This document shows, piece by piece, positions 25,016 to 36,114 of a stretch of 64,000 nt of DNA. The DNA is taken from the NCBI GenBank assembly GCA_011109175.1, contig RDEW01000001.1, forward strand, positions 1,316,360 to 1,380,359, in the 5' to 3' direction. The notes beneath the pieces are model-generated. The model did not search any database and was not told where the DNA came from. It was given only the letters and a program-made list of their open reading frames with translations. This DNA is from Dicyema japonicum (taxonomy: Eukaryota > Dicyemida > Rhombozoa > Dicyemidae). The position numbers were made by a program, and so were the translations under genes. Every line of letters starts with the position of its first letter. Position 1 is the first letter of the stretch.

Positions 25016-26863
25016 TTAATCAAGGATGATCGAATACTCAGAGAAGGGTTTCACTTCATGAAAGGACACAGTATCCAACAGCCATTCAAGGGCAACTACA
25101 TTAATGCCAAATTTATCCCTATAACCTTCAAAATTAAGAAAAAGAAAACGTTTGATTCGTTCTTTCTGCGCATTATCAAACACCTCAGTCACAACAACTC
25201 GAGTTTCTTACTCACTGACAAATCTTCTAGCTCAATCTCTTTCCCACCAGCCATTTTGATGAGGAGAGTCAGGTCCCCTGTGAAGATTAATTTTAAGCCA
25301 ACGAGTTGTGATGAGAGAAAAATCTCCAATAAAACAAATAGCGAATGAGTACAGTAGACAATCTCTGGATAGACGAGACTTTTTGGGTCCATAGTGAGGC
25401 TTCCCGAAGTCAGTGTCCCCAACGACTTCATAAACACTCTATAATCTCCTTACCAAAACAAAAAACTTCTGAAAGATGCTTCTTCAATCGGAGACCATCA
25501 GCAATCCAGGACACATCGACTATCCAGCATCCCTTAGCAACCCCAAATAAATACTTGAGAGTGCGGTTGCACAATCCAGAACTCCCTGATATTAACATAC
25601 TAGTAACCATCAACCACGACGTGAGTGGTAGCCTCTGCTATAAAGGAGGTAGAAAACTCAAAATTAAAGTAATCACAAAATTTCCAAATTTCATCCTTGT
25701 AAACATAAAAAAGCCTAATACCGTAATTTCCAAGCCAAGACCCGACGAAACCAACGAAGGCCGATTTACGGTATTCGGAGTTTGAGAAGAAGCATATTGA
25801 TCACTGTGCACGTGGTTTGAGTCGTTTTTTGGACAAAGACCGTCTCCAGAACATCATGATTAACCTCCCTAGAATTTATTTACACAAAGACAGTTTATTT
25901 TTTTGGGAGAAGAAAGTCTCATCGTCTTCTTCTGAATAAAAAAGATCGTCAGAAAGGTTATTGGCCAAGTAAGAACTCATTTCGTATTGATTTCCCCCAC
26001 TTTCAGTGTCTTCAATATTTCCCACTAAATCTCCCGCATGATCAGAGATCTCATAATTGCTCATCTCCACGCAAGATGCACCCAAATCACCAAAAACTGT
26101 TAATTCCATGTCATTCTCGGCAGGGGGTTGTTCTGATCGACGATGACTGGTTAAATCTGAAGATTCACCCATGTTCTCCCCATCTGATGAACCAAACTGT
26201 CGGGGATTAACTATTATAGTAGATTCATTGGCATTCCCACCAGAAGACGAATCAGACTGCCAAGGATTAGTCATTATGGTGGATTCATTGGCATTCCCCC
26301 CAGGAAAGGAATCAGACTGCCGAGGATTAGTCATTATGGTGGATTCATTGGCATTCCCCCAGGAGAGGAATCAGACTGTTGACTTGCCATTAAACTGGTA
26401 GATTTAGTAGAGTTTCTTTCCACATGACCAGATTGAGTGTTGTCCCAAAACTGTAGATTTGTCAATATTTTCAAAAGAGCTTGATTTACCTTGAGAAACA
26501 TCTTCAACTGAAGAGGTCAACTTGACGATCGGAGGAAATGATAAAGCCCCAGACTCGTTGGGTAATAGATCTTTTAGTTCCGACATTTTTTGGGAGAGAA
26601 TCGTAACAATGTGATCCTCCCAAATAGAACTACAATGGAAAATCAGAGTACTTTTCATTATATTTTTTGTGGCAAGTAGGACAAAAATAAATCAAGTTGT
26701 CTGGGGGTAAATCAAGGCAGTCCTTACAAAACAGATGTCCGCAATGAATTACGACCGCATTGGTGGTAGTATTTTTACTACATATTTAAGACACATAGTA
26801 CCACAAATTACAACTCAAACTTTCATAGATGTTTTTTATTACGCAATTTAGTCTATCGACCAT
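25016..26863 (-). CDS. BRCA1: BRCA1-like RING/tandem-BRCT protein
   Basis: Likely E3 ubiquitin ligase and DNA-damage scaffold in the nucleus. The N terminus (MVDRLNCVIKNIYESLS) leads into a full C3HC4 RING once the 24-nt intron at 26778-26801 is removed: CNLCKNTTTN, then VIHCGHLFCKDCL and CPTC. The middle is Ser/Asn/Glu-rich with a 20-residue repeat. The C terminus has two BRCT domains: VSSGLGLEI, EATTHVVVDGY, RTLKYLFGVAKGCWIVDVSW; a linker GDTDFGKPHYGPKKSRLSRD (human [20 protein letters not shown]); and INVVALEWLLDTVSF. No ankyrin repeats, so not BARD1. Roughly 550 residues against 1,863 in human. The phosphate-binding Ser-Gly is kept, but the Lys of human GGKWVV aligns with Cys. A one-base frame break lies near 25200. 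Confidence 0.85.
26180..26380 (-). repeat. 60-bp coding tandem repeat in BRCA1
   Basis: Three to four units with a 60-bp period, each encoding a 20-residue block with the core SGGNANESTI and NPRQSDS. Two units are almost identical, implying recent expansion. The period is a multiple of three and keeps the BRCA1 frame. Confidence 0.8.
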
Positions 26864-26929
26864 TAAGAAGATGTCGATTTAAATATATTTAATTATTTAT
26901 TTAAAAAAAATAAAAATAAAATTATTCCA

Positions 26930-27400
26930 AAGACCAAGGTGTTCAACTCTTGAATCTGACAACGATGTTCAACTTTCCTATGCGGATGATATTGTGTTGG
27001 CTTCGCGAGATCAGGACATCCAGAAGGTTATAGAAAGAATACAAATTAACCTTGACAGGCTTAATGCTGGATAATGGAAAACCGGCTCATTGTGAATGCA
27101 GAGAAGTCGTCTACGTCACTGTTTACCTCTGACAAAAGATTGGGAAGGAAGACAGTGACCTTGAAGTTAAACAAGATCGGCATCCCTTTCAACAGATGTC
27201 AAAGGATCTTGGGTGTGACAATTGATATGCATCTCTGTTAGAAAACATTCTATCGAAATGCGAAAAGAAACTGAACGTATTTAAAAGTTTATCGGGAATA
27301 TAGAAGAGTGGTACTCACCCAGTCTTGATGAACGTGTACAAACAGTACATCGACCCATGTTTGCATGCGCCTCGTGGGGACCGTTCATACTAATAATAAT
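26930..27400 (+). pseudogene. Jockey-like LINE RT fragment
   Basis: Frameshifted remains of the RT palm and thumb: QLSYADDIVLASRDQDIQK with the YADD box, ENRLIVNAEKSSTSLFTSD, RILGVTIDMHL and VYKQYIDP-like text. It is 5'-truncated and begins right upstream of BRCA1. It belongs to the same broad family as the relic at 5.7-6.5 kb. Confidence 0.75.
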
Positions 27401-27404
27401 AACG

Positions 27405-27598
27405 TCCTTTTCAATATTTATAGCTCCGCATAGGCAGGACACACACTTTATTTAAGTAAATAACAGTTAATTTTAACTAATCGTAGAACCAAGGAATGAT
27501 TTTCACTTATTTTTTTTCTTTTTCTTGTGTGTGGGTCCTTTCTAGACAATCCAGTTCCGCAGTGAGTATCCACTGATGACGGCGTCACTCGTCAAACC
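27405..27598 (-). mobile_element. SINE body, 5'-truncated
   Basis: Reverse complement of the SINE body and 3' segment: GGTTTGACGAGTGACGCCGT, an A-rich middle AAGAAAAAGAAAAAAA and AGTGTGTGTCCTGCCTATGC near the 3' end. No tRNA head. Adjoins the LINE fragment at 27.4 kb. Confidence 0.7.
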
Positions 27599-27744
27599 CT
27601 TTAACCGTCCATATCTTGGACAATATGAGGAAATGCAAAAGAGGGCTTACAGAGTAAAGGAGCGTTGAATTTGTGAAGATCACCGAAGTTGTCTCCAGGT
27701 AACAAAATTGTCTCCCGGTGGAAAGAATATTTGGATCCTTTTGA

Positions 27745-27850
27745 TGCCGGGCAGGCATTGGGATGATCCTTTTTCGTGCCGGCTTGGCACTGGGCGTCAC
27801 CTAGACAGGTGGATCACATGACGCCACTCTATTAAGAAGAGAGGATCGCC
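27745..27850 (+). repeat. Short copy of the GGCACTGGGCGTC repeat
   Basis: About 100 bp nearly identical to positions 1305-1390 (GATCCTTTTTCGTGCCGGC, then GGCACTGGGCGTCACCTAGA). Confirms that this family is dispersed. Confidence 0.7.
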
Positions 27851-27929
27851 TTTACAGAGGATTCAAATATGAATGGGAGGAAAAGTTCTTTATGATTAAA
27901 ATATAGGGCAATGTACATTGTTTAATATG

Positions 27930-28640
27930 TCACGCAACGATAAAATTGTTAAAAACCTACTCCGTCAAAAAACATCATCAACAGCACGAATCAATTTATG
28001 ATTTATCAGGCGATTCTAGAAAACAGAAAGTCGTTTTTTAAAATCTCATTAATTCCAAATAATCTTCATTTTTTAAATGTGGTGCCTCTTTTAGAGTTAA
28101 CAAATATAGCTTCAACAAGAATTAGTCATCTTATTTGCAAAAAAGCATTTGAAGCATTACTGATAGCGAAATTTTGAGGAGGACTAACTACTACTCTTGC
28201 CGAAGAATGTTGTTCTCAACGTATCTAAGGTGAAGTGAAGAAATAACACTTTTATAAGGCATCATGGTGTGATTCATCAGGAAACTAATCACAAGACAAC
28301 TAACATGAAATATATGTTTCACAAATTGTTGCATCCATCGTTAATTGGATACGGTCGAAAGCCCTCAATCATCGAAAATTTAAATATTTTTTAATAAAAT
28401 TGATGCCGATTATGGAGATGTGATTCTTTATACTGCAGTTAGATGTTAAGTCGCAAAATGGTTCAAATAAAGAACAAATACCGATAAAAATAAACTGACA
28501 GATATGCATCTAAGTCAGTTGTTACGGACCTCGACATCTTCTATTGTAGTAGCTTTAAAGAGCTAATTGATTAATGGTTTATAAACGAGGCTACCATGTG
28601 ACCCTCGGATTGATTGTTTTTTGTTGAATTCTACACATTA
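27930..28640 (+). pseudogene. Dead hAT-type transposase (SCAND3/ZBED5-like)
   Basis: Frame-broken fragments keep the family's order: a stretch ending LICKKAFEALLIAKF, then TLAEECC, QRISEVK, and VNWIRSKALNHRKFKYFL followed by DADYGDVILYTAVR. The last block strongly resembles I-K-S-x-A-L-N-x-R-x-F followed by H-T-E-V-R-W-L-S in domesticated and active hAT transposases. Multiple stops; the RW motif is broken to RC. No terminal inverted repeats were identified. Confidence 0.6.
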
Positions 28641-28869
28641 TTTAGCGAAATACTGATCCTTGTAAATATCAAGGATTATTCATATGGACGAATTTAAAAA
28701 TCTAAAAATAATTTCAAATAATAAAAAATCTCTGTGATTATTCCAATTGGTAAAGTATAATTCAAACACCCTTCCAAGTAAACGAAACTTTACTATGCTA
28801 GGAAAATTTGTCGCAAATGTCAAAATAACTTGCCCTAGTCATTCCCATAAAAATATAGGTGTAACTTAT

Positions 28870-29140
28870 TTATTTATCAAGTTTTTTCCTGGCCTACTCC
28901 ACTGGTGAAAATTCCCATTATGAAGACTCTTGAAGTGATGTACTTGACGGTAGGACGTGTGATGGTAATGTAGTAGAGTGGATATACTTCTCCACTTTTC
29001 TTCGGAAGCCCACAATGGAATATTAAAGTATTTATTTGGTCTTTAAAAGCAGACGTTCTCCCTTGGGTTCCTTCCTCGGATTAATTAATTATGACTGTGT
29101 GCTGGGCTTAGCAAAAATTATAAGCCTGGGATTAATAAAA
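28870..29140 (+). repeat. Dispersed repeat family R, copy 1
   Basis: Shares GGTGAAAATTCCCATTATGA, GTAGGACGTGTGATG and AAGCAGACGTTCTCCCTT with the inverted copy at 30590-30910. The two copies bracket the carbonic-anhydrase-related gene. A third copy lies at 34960-35200. Confidence 0.6.
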
Positions 29141-29272
29141 GGCTTTTATGTTTTACATGATATCTTGATCAATCAGAATTGTATTCAGGACATCAAAGAT
29201 CTTCTCAAATAGGTTCATCGAATTCATTCCCATTCGCATATAAATATTTTTAGTATTTTTAAAGCCCTACAC

Positions 29273-29452
29273 ATTTTTTTGCGTGAGTCCTTTATAGACA
29301 ATCGGGTGAAATGTTCCCGGATGACGCCTTTACTCGTCAAGCCAAAGCATCGTGGATGCATGGAACCTTATGTACAGCAGCGAGATTTGAACCTGGGACC
29401 ATCAGGCCATTTCCCAGGCACTTGTTACACTACGCCACCCGTCCAGCTGGGT
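29273..29452 (-). mobile_element. tRNA-derived SINE with intact head
   Basis: On the minus strand the element starts near 29452 with GGACGGGTGGCGTAGTGTAA (A box) and has GGTTCAAATCTC (B box, 29382-29393). It then has the body landmark TTTGGCTTGACGAGT and ends in AAAGGACTCAC. The spacing of the two boxes fits a tRNA head, but the 3' half does not fold as a full tRNA, so it is a SINE and not a tRNA gene. It lies 165 bp upstream of the carbonic-anhydrase-related start. Confidence 0.8.
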
Positions 29453-29616
29453 GGAGTTACAGGTAATATGGCTCTACATTATAATTTGACCTTATTTCTC
29501 TATAACGGTGAACCTGCACCAGTTTTATTTAATTATCAAAATCTGCATAAAAAAGTTCGATTTTTGCCATAAGGCACAACTATGTGATATAATTACACAA
29601 ATAATATCTTTTGATA

Positions 29617-30554
29617 ATGTTTTTCACTTTATTTCTCATTTTCTTTCAACGGGGGATCTGTAAATTTTGTATTTAAGCATCTTAGGTTACTGGAGTTATG
29701 AAGAGCTCAAAAAAAGTATTAAAAGGATTTTATCTTAAGACCCACGTAGCTGGGATGACTTTCCGAGCTGCAGGGGAAACCAGCAAAGTCCGATGGACCT
29801 ATCGGGAGACTTGAGGACCACAGATAAATGTGAATTTGAGAATCTTTCGGGAGATCCCTACGGAAGTTTCAAAGTTGTAACTGTAGCGGGAGTGGGTTAG
29901 CGATTATTGGGCAATTATTAGTTTACTATGACCAAGTGGGGGAAAAGATGTTCAAAATTAAGTGCGGGAATGACGAGGAAGGAGTCTATCCATTTTTGAG
30001 AATAATGCTGAGGGACTCCACAGAACATTTGGTTAAAGGGAAGAAAAATCGAGCTGAGGTAAGGGATTCATTATCTTTAAGCTCCAACTAATATTTATGG
30101 GAAACTCGGGTCACAGAAAACTTTCTTGAAAGGGAAAGCCATGAGATTGGGATTTTCCGTTCTTTTTTTCGTCATGGTTGGGTCAAATTTTATTTTCATA
30201 GTCAAATGTTAAAAGATCGCCCTTGCAAAGTCCTATGCTGAATGTTTTACAGGATTCCGTGAAACTCCGTAAGAACTACAACATGACACATAAAATAAAT
30301 TTGGATAGACTACTGCATCGCATCAGGCCATTCTACAAATATAAGGGATCCTTCACAGTCCCCCCGTGCACAGAGGGAGTGACGTGGAGAATTGGTTACG
30401 AAGAACTAAATTTTAAACAAGTTTCATAACTGCATCAATTTAGTACAAAATGCTTAAGAAATTAAGAAAACCCTCGGAAAGGAAGATTAATAACAAGAGA
30501 CCAATCCAGAAGAGATCCAAGACTATTATTTCGTGGGATGATTTAGTACTATAA
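29617..30554 (+). CDS. Secreted carbonic-anhydrase-related protein (catalytically dead)
   Basis: Eight exons join without a frame error over seven introns: 29660-29685, 29716-29739, 29896-29921, 30059-30081, 30110-30132, 30177-30201 and 30421-30443 (23-26 nt). The product has 255 residues, the usual size of one alpha-CA domain. It starts MFFTLFLIFF, a signal peptide. CA hallmarks are YWSYEE, CRGNQQSPMDL, TEHLVKGKKNRAEL, GSFTVPPCTEGVTW and NKRPIQKRSKTI. The zinc ligands are gone: the human FHFHW segment reads IMLRD (H94 to M, H96 to R) and ELH reads ELQ (H119 to Q). It therefore resembles the CARP group (CA8/CA10/CA11), which bind partners and do not hydrate CO2. Secretion favours CA10/11-like behaviour, but orthology is not settled. 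Confidence 0.9.
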
Positions 30555-30589
30555 TTATTTACTAACTTAATTGGTCCCTTAATCCAATA

Positions 30590-30910
30590 ATGACATTAAT
30601 CATTCTTAATAAATGCACTCGAGTTAAGTCCAGCACAAATATTCACAACTAATTAAGGGAGAACGTCTGCTTGTGCTGACCAAATCCAACCTCCAATAGT
30701 CCATTACAGGGTTCCACTTCCGAAGAGAGGTGGAGAAGTAGGTCTGCCCCTTCCATTTTTCATCACACGTACTACCGTCGCGGACATCATTTCATTCTTA
30801 GGTGGAAGAGTTTTCATAATGGTAACCTTCACCGTTTAGTTTGTCAGGAGAAGGTAGAAGAATCCATTTTAACAGCTGTGTCGAGCCAGAAGGACTCGTC
30901 GACTCACAGA
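30590..30910 (-). repeat. Dispersed repeat family R, copy 2 (inverted)
   Basis: Carries GGTAACCTTCACCG, TTTGTCAGGAGAAGGTAGAA and TGTGTCGAGCCAGAAGGAC. It is about 85% identical by eye to the reverse complement of 34960-35200. Weak coding-like text in one frame suggests derivation from a transposon ORF. Confidence 0.65.
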
Positions 30911-31224
30911 TGAGTTTCGGTTGACAAGATGTGACCTTCACTGAAAAGTCCATCCTATCGATTCGAACACGACATGTTATAACGTTATGTTCAGCCAAAA
31001 ATGGCAGAGTAATTACAAATAAAATATCGTAAAGAACCCTTATATGATCCACCTGTCTCGAGTAAACCCCAGTCGAAAATAATAATTTACCATCTCTACT
31101 TCATTGAGGGGGATCACTTTCTATCCTTTCGATGGTTCTGGATGGAAATATAAATAATTAAAAAAATCATTAGATAACTGGAACTTGAGGAACATTGAGA
31201 GTTAATATTCCTTGGTTGAGGTGG

Positions 31225-31430
31225 TGACGTGTCTGGGATTGACGAGTGACCCCATCATCAGTGATTCATCACTGAGGAAACGGATTGTCTCAGGGACTCC
31301 CAGGCAAGCAAAAAGAAAGTAAGACGTTAGGAACAACTTCGATGTCTTGGATTAATTAGGATAACAGTTCTTTACTTTGTAAGTTCTCCCTAAGCTGAGA
31401 TGAGTAATTATTATTATTAACCCAAGAACA
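31225..31430 (+). mobile_element. Diverged SINE body
   Basis: Matches the SINE body at GATTGACGAGTGACCCCATC and the A-rich AAGCAAAAAGAAAG, then runs to AACAGTTCTTTACTT. Older than the other copies. It sits just upstream of PRPF6. Confidence 0.6.
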
Positions 31431-31556
31431 CTAGATGAGTAATGGAAACATTGATAGTCGTAGGCGGAATAAAAAATTAATTATTAAAATATAAATATTT
31501 GTAAATTAAATTTAAATAAAATAATAATTTAATAAAACTTATCTGTTGAGGTGTAG

Positions 31557-34500
31557 ATGGCACATACATATCTTGTGACTAAGCAAAAGAGGTTTTTTAT
31601 GCAGCAGACAGCCCCTCCTGGATATGTCCCAGGTATAGGACGTGGGTAAGGAAATAAATAACTGAAATAGTGCTGTTCCATTCACCACTCGATCAGACAT
31701 TGGACCAGCAAAGGCTGCGGGAGAAAAGTAACCCCAAATATAATTATTTAACAGTGAAGACTCAGTCTCAAAGATGGGAGAGGACGAAGACTTAAATGAT
31801 GCCAACTTTGATGAGGTTGTGCCTTTATTAACACCAGTTCAACGGCTATTCAGGGAATCTCTGTAGTAAGGACCCTTATGAGAAGGACGACGAGGAGGCT
31901 GATCATATCTACAACTTGATTGACAAGAAAATGGACGAAAGGCGCAAAAATAAGCGAGAAAAAAAGTTGAAAGAAGAAATTGAGGTCTACAGAATGGAAA
32001 GACCCAAAATACAACAGGAGTTTTCTGATTTGAAGGTACTTTTTTCACTGATTTTAGCGGAAATTATCTACTGTAACTAACGAGGAGTGGAGATCTATCC
32101 CAGAAGTGGGGGATGTGAGGAGTAAGCGGCAGAGGAACCCTCGTCCTGAACAGTATTGTTCTAATAAACTCCTAGATACACCCCTCTCCCAGACAACATA
32201 ATATTTGACTCTATAAATGCCAATAGAAGCACCACTGCTGTTGATTTCACGGAACAGGTACTTTATGGTTATGATTTTAGAAATATGGCGGAATCACCAC
32301 CCCCTTCATTAATGGGACTAGTACAGACATTGACATGTGCAGAATTGGACAGGCCCGGAACAACCTTCTTGGAATAAAACTTAATAAAGTAATCTTTGGA
32401 TAATTGTGAGATCTCTGACTCTGTGATCGGTCAAACCGTGGTAGACCCTCGTGGATATTTGACCAATATGGATTCTATGCTACCTGGACACCGAGGACTT
32501 GAGAATCAGGAGGACGAGAACAAGGCACGTTCTCTGCTGAAATGCATAAGGGACACAAATCCAAAGACGGCTTCAGGTAATGTTGCTTCTTTACTCTAGC
32601 CTGGATTGCTTCTGCTCACCTGGAGGAAGTTACGGGGAAGATCCAGCAAGCACGGAATCTTGTGAACCGGGGTTGTGAGGAGTGTCCCAACAGCGAGGAC
32701 ATCTGGTTGGAGGCATGCCGACTAATGGTTGTCCCCTTGTCTAATTGATAGCCTGCGGACGAGGCTAAGGTTATCGTAGCTCGTGCTGTGTCGAATATCC
32801 CACATTCCGTGAAGCTGTGGTTGAAGGCGGCCAACCTGGAGACGAACATTGGCGTGAAGAAGCTGGTTCTGAGACAAGCGCTGATTAATATGCCAAACTC
32901 TGTGATGCTGTGGAAAGTAGCCGTGGAGTTGGAAGAAGAGGATGACGCTAGAATGATGCTCAGTAGAGCCGTTGAGTGCTGTCCCGACAGTTCAGAGGTA
33001 TCTGTTTTGGTTATGTAGTTATGGTTGGCACTTGCTAAGTTGGAGAACTACGAGAATGCCAGGAAGGTTCTTAATAAAGCCAGAGAGAACATCCCCACTG
33101 ATAGACAAGTATGGATTACCGCTGCAAAACTGGAGGAAGCCCACGGAAACATCGCAAATGTGAGGAAGATCATAGAAAGGGGTAATTATGTGTTTTTAAA
33201 ACAGCCGTGACCTCCCTCAGAGCCAATATGGTGGAGATCAATCGGCACAATGGATGAAAGAAGCTGAAGAATGCGAAAAAGAAGCCAAGAGCGTTATCAC
33301 GGCGCAATCGATAATGTTTGGTAGTTAATAACCGTAGAAAATGCGTGATTGGGATCGACGTGGAGCCTGAATATCAGAAATCCTCTTGGATGGAGGACGC
33401 CGAGAACGTAATTGGTAATTTATATACATAGTTTGTGGAGAATTCAAGCTTTGAGTGTGCACGTGCTGTCTACGAGCATTCCTTGGAGCATTTCCCTTAT
33501 AAAAAGTCGGTGTGGCTAAACGCGGCGCTTTTTGAGAAGAAGCATGGGAGCTATGAATCAACTCGGTCCCTTTTGAAGAAGGCTGTGGTGAACTGTCCAC
33601 GTGTAGAGGTGTTATGGTTGATGTTGGCTAAGATTGAGTGGATGGAGGTTGTTTTACTGTTCTACTGAAGGGGAATGTTTCCGAGGCAAGGGATGTGCTG
33701 TCGAGGGCGTTTGAATCTAACCCAAACAGTGAGGACATTTGGCTTGCTGCTTTCAAGTTGGAAAGCAAGAACAGCGAGTTCGAGAAGGCCAGGACTCTAC
33801 TGGAGAAAGCGAGGGAGACATCTTCCACTCCCAAGGTTGATCATTTTTAAAATTATTAGATTTGGACAAAGTCTATCAGTTTGGAGTACTGTTTGGGGGA
33901 TCTGACTCGAGCACATGACCTTGGTAGTGCTGCTATGAAGAAATATGACAGTCATGCCAAGATCTACAACTTGATGGGACGAATTTGTGAAGAAATGAAC
34001 AGTTTGGATGAGGCTAGGAAATATTACCTGGTGGGAGTGAAGAAATGTCCCCAAAACCTGCAGTTGTGGATTCTCAGTGCCCGTTTGGAGCTACGAAATG
34101 CTGCGATGACCAAAGCTAGGAACATATTGGAAACTGCCAGACTGAAGAATCCGAAATCCCCTGAGTTGTGGCTTGAGTCTGTTCGTTTGGAGAGGTTTCA
34201 CGGAGAGCAGAAGACGGCAACATGGTTGATGTCGAAAGCACTTCAGGAGTGTCCCCAGTCGGGGATTTTGTGGGCGGACGCTATTTATATGGAGGACAGA
34301 CCTCAAAGGCGGGCAAAATCGGCTGATGCTCTGAATAGTTGCGAACATGATGCACATGTGCTTTTAGCTGCCGGTAGGACTTTGTGGAGTATGGGCTCTG
34401 CCACAAAACCCAGAATTTGGTTCCAGCGGGCCGTCAATGTTGACCCTAATCTTGGAGATGCTTGGGCGACCTACTATAAGTTTGAGCTGAAGTATGGGAC

Positions 34501-34657
34501 GACTGAACAACAGGAGAGTGTATTTAATAGATGTGTTCAAAGTGAACCCAGACACGGCGAATATTGGAGATCTGTTTCTAAGAAGGTCGAAAACTGGCAA
34601 CTTAAAACTGGGGATATTTTGCCTTTAGTGGCTCGATTAATACCTGAGATTATATGA
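31557..34657 (+). CDS. PRPF6: PRPF6, U5 snRNP pre-mRNA splicing factor with HAT repeats
   Basis: Bridges U5 and U4/U6 in the tri-snRNP. The N-terminal Prp1 domain reads [52 protein letters not shown] and [15 protein letters not shown] repeats follow ([43 protein letters not shown]) to [15 protein letters not shown] and a stop at 34657. About 15 introns of 21-27 nt are needed, for example 32998-33018 (21 nt), and all but one exon keep frame. Near 33241-33250 one base is missing between VEINR and QWMKEAEEC. The length of about 915 residues matches the family (941 in human). The start at 31557 precedes the conserved KQKRFF block, and a GTGTAG just before it could be a splice acceptor. Confidence 0.95.
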
Positions 34658-34959
34658 CCTGTTTCATTATTTCGATAATCTAATTTTTATTAACATTAAT
34701 TGTTATTATAATAATAGTTATAGAATTAAATTTGTTTAATCCTCAAAAGACTAGGAAATCTCATCTGAGAGCGCTCAAGAGACTTCCATACACGTTAACA
34801 AATAATCGACAAAATTTGATTCCAACAGACAAATTGTAATTCCATCCAGCCGTTTTTTCGTCTCCTCCAGCAAAATACGTCATATCACGGTGTAGACAAA
34901 GAGACTTTCTTTTTTACTTGTTAATGAGAATGTAACTTGAGCATCAATTTTTTTCAACG

Positions 34960-35200
34960 AAGGTCTTTCTGGCTCGACACAACTGTTAAAACAAATTCTC
35001 CTACCTTCTCCCTGACAAACTCAACGGTGAAGGTTACCATTATGAAAGCTCTCCCGCCTAAGAATGAAGTGATATCCGCAACAGTAGGACGTGTGATGAA
35101 AACAGAAGAGGGTAGACCTACTCTCCACTTCTCTTCATTAATGGAACCCTATATTGGACTATTGGAGGATGGATTAGGTCATGGCTATATAAAATAAAGC
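34960..35200 (+). repeat. Dispersed repeat family R, copy 3
   Basis: Reverse-complement match to 30590-30910 (GTCTTTCTGGCTCGACACAA, AACGGTGAAGGTTACCATTA, GTAGGACGTGTGATGAAAAC). The pair flanks PRPF6 in inverted orientation. An 86-codon open frame runs through it, probably a transposon relic. Confidence 0.65.
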
Positions 35201-36114
35201 TTTTGGGTGAGAGAAAAGTGATCTACAGACAAAGAAACACAACAACACCGATTTTGGAGATCCAAATCTGATGGAATAACTGTGAAGACCTGATCCAACA
35301 TGACCAGGAAACCACTCGACCTCAACGAGCCAAATTCTGAGCGTAAATTAATCAGCCGGAATCACTTTATTTGTTTTTACGGTTTAATTAATTCAATAAC
35401 TCCCTGAGTCTCCTCGAGTATTCTACCGCTTTCCGAAAATGTCTCAGAGTACTTCAATCGGGATGTTTTTTTTCAAAACCGAACGGGTTCTTCTGCGCAG
35501 GCAACTTTTTTTCCAGATGAGTTTCCTGGTTTTTTTAAAAACGCAGAAAACATACAACAACGGCAAGCGAAAATTAAAAAAAACCGTTGTAAATAAAAAT
35601 GAATGAAATTAATTTAAATTAAAAAGTATATTATCACCAAGCAGTTTTTGATGGGTTTGACGAATAACTTAAATTTAAGTGAATAAAAATAAAGAGGATG
35701 TGATAGCAGCTTTAAAGTAAAATTCACTAGCATTTAAAGGTCTTCGGAGGCTGAATTGAGAGTTAAACTCTTCAGGCACCGTTGCCAGCAATCGATAGTT
35801 AATATTAATATAATCATAGAATTCTCAAATAAAGCATATGATTTCCTGTGTCCCTACAGCCCAAGAAGCAATCCATTTTGAAGCTATTTTATCCCAGCCT
35901 TCCCTTAAAAAGATGCCCAAAAGACATATAACGAAGACTGAGGTGTTATATGTTTGATTGCCAGAAAAATAGAATCGATAAATTAATGAGGGATATCAAA
36001 AACAGTGATATAATCCGTAGAATATAATTTCCTGATGATTTTTGATTAATTATGAACTAGCATTGGTAGATTAACTGAATAACATAGGAAAACAACTCGT
36101 TCTAATCAGCCCTG

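Noticed and set aside
25195-25210. 14-nt intron in BRCA1 BRCT2
   Set aside because: A GT..AG pair of 14 nt would restore frame, but it is far below the 20-nt minimum supported elsewhere in this window; a one-base deletion is simpler.
29617-30554. Ciliate origin (Paramecium-type ~25-nt introns)
   Set aside because: TAA, TAG and TGA all act as stops at gene ends here, and the gene set (BRCA1, condensin, CARP, ABHD4/5) is animal-like.
29617-30554. Active alpha carbonic anhydrase
   Set aside because: All three zinc-binding histidines are replaced although the flanking exons are fully in frame.
33241-33250. Intron explaining the PRPF6 frame change
   Set aside because: The only GT..AG candidates would remove the conserved VEINR block, so a missing base fits better.
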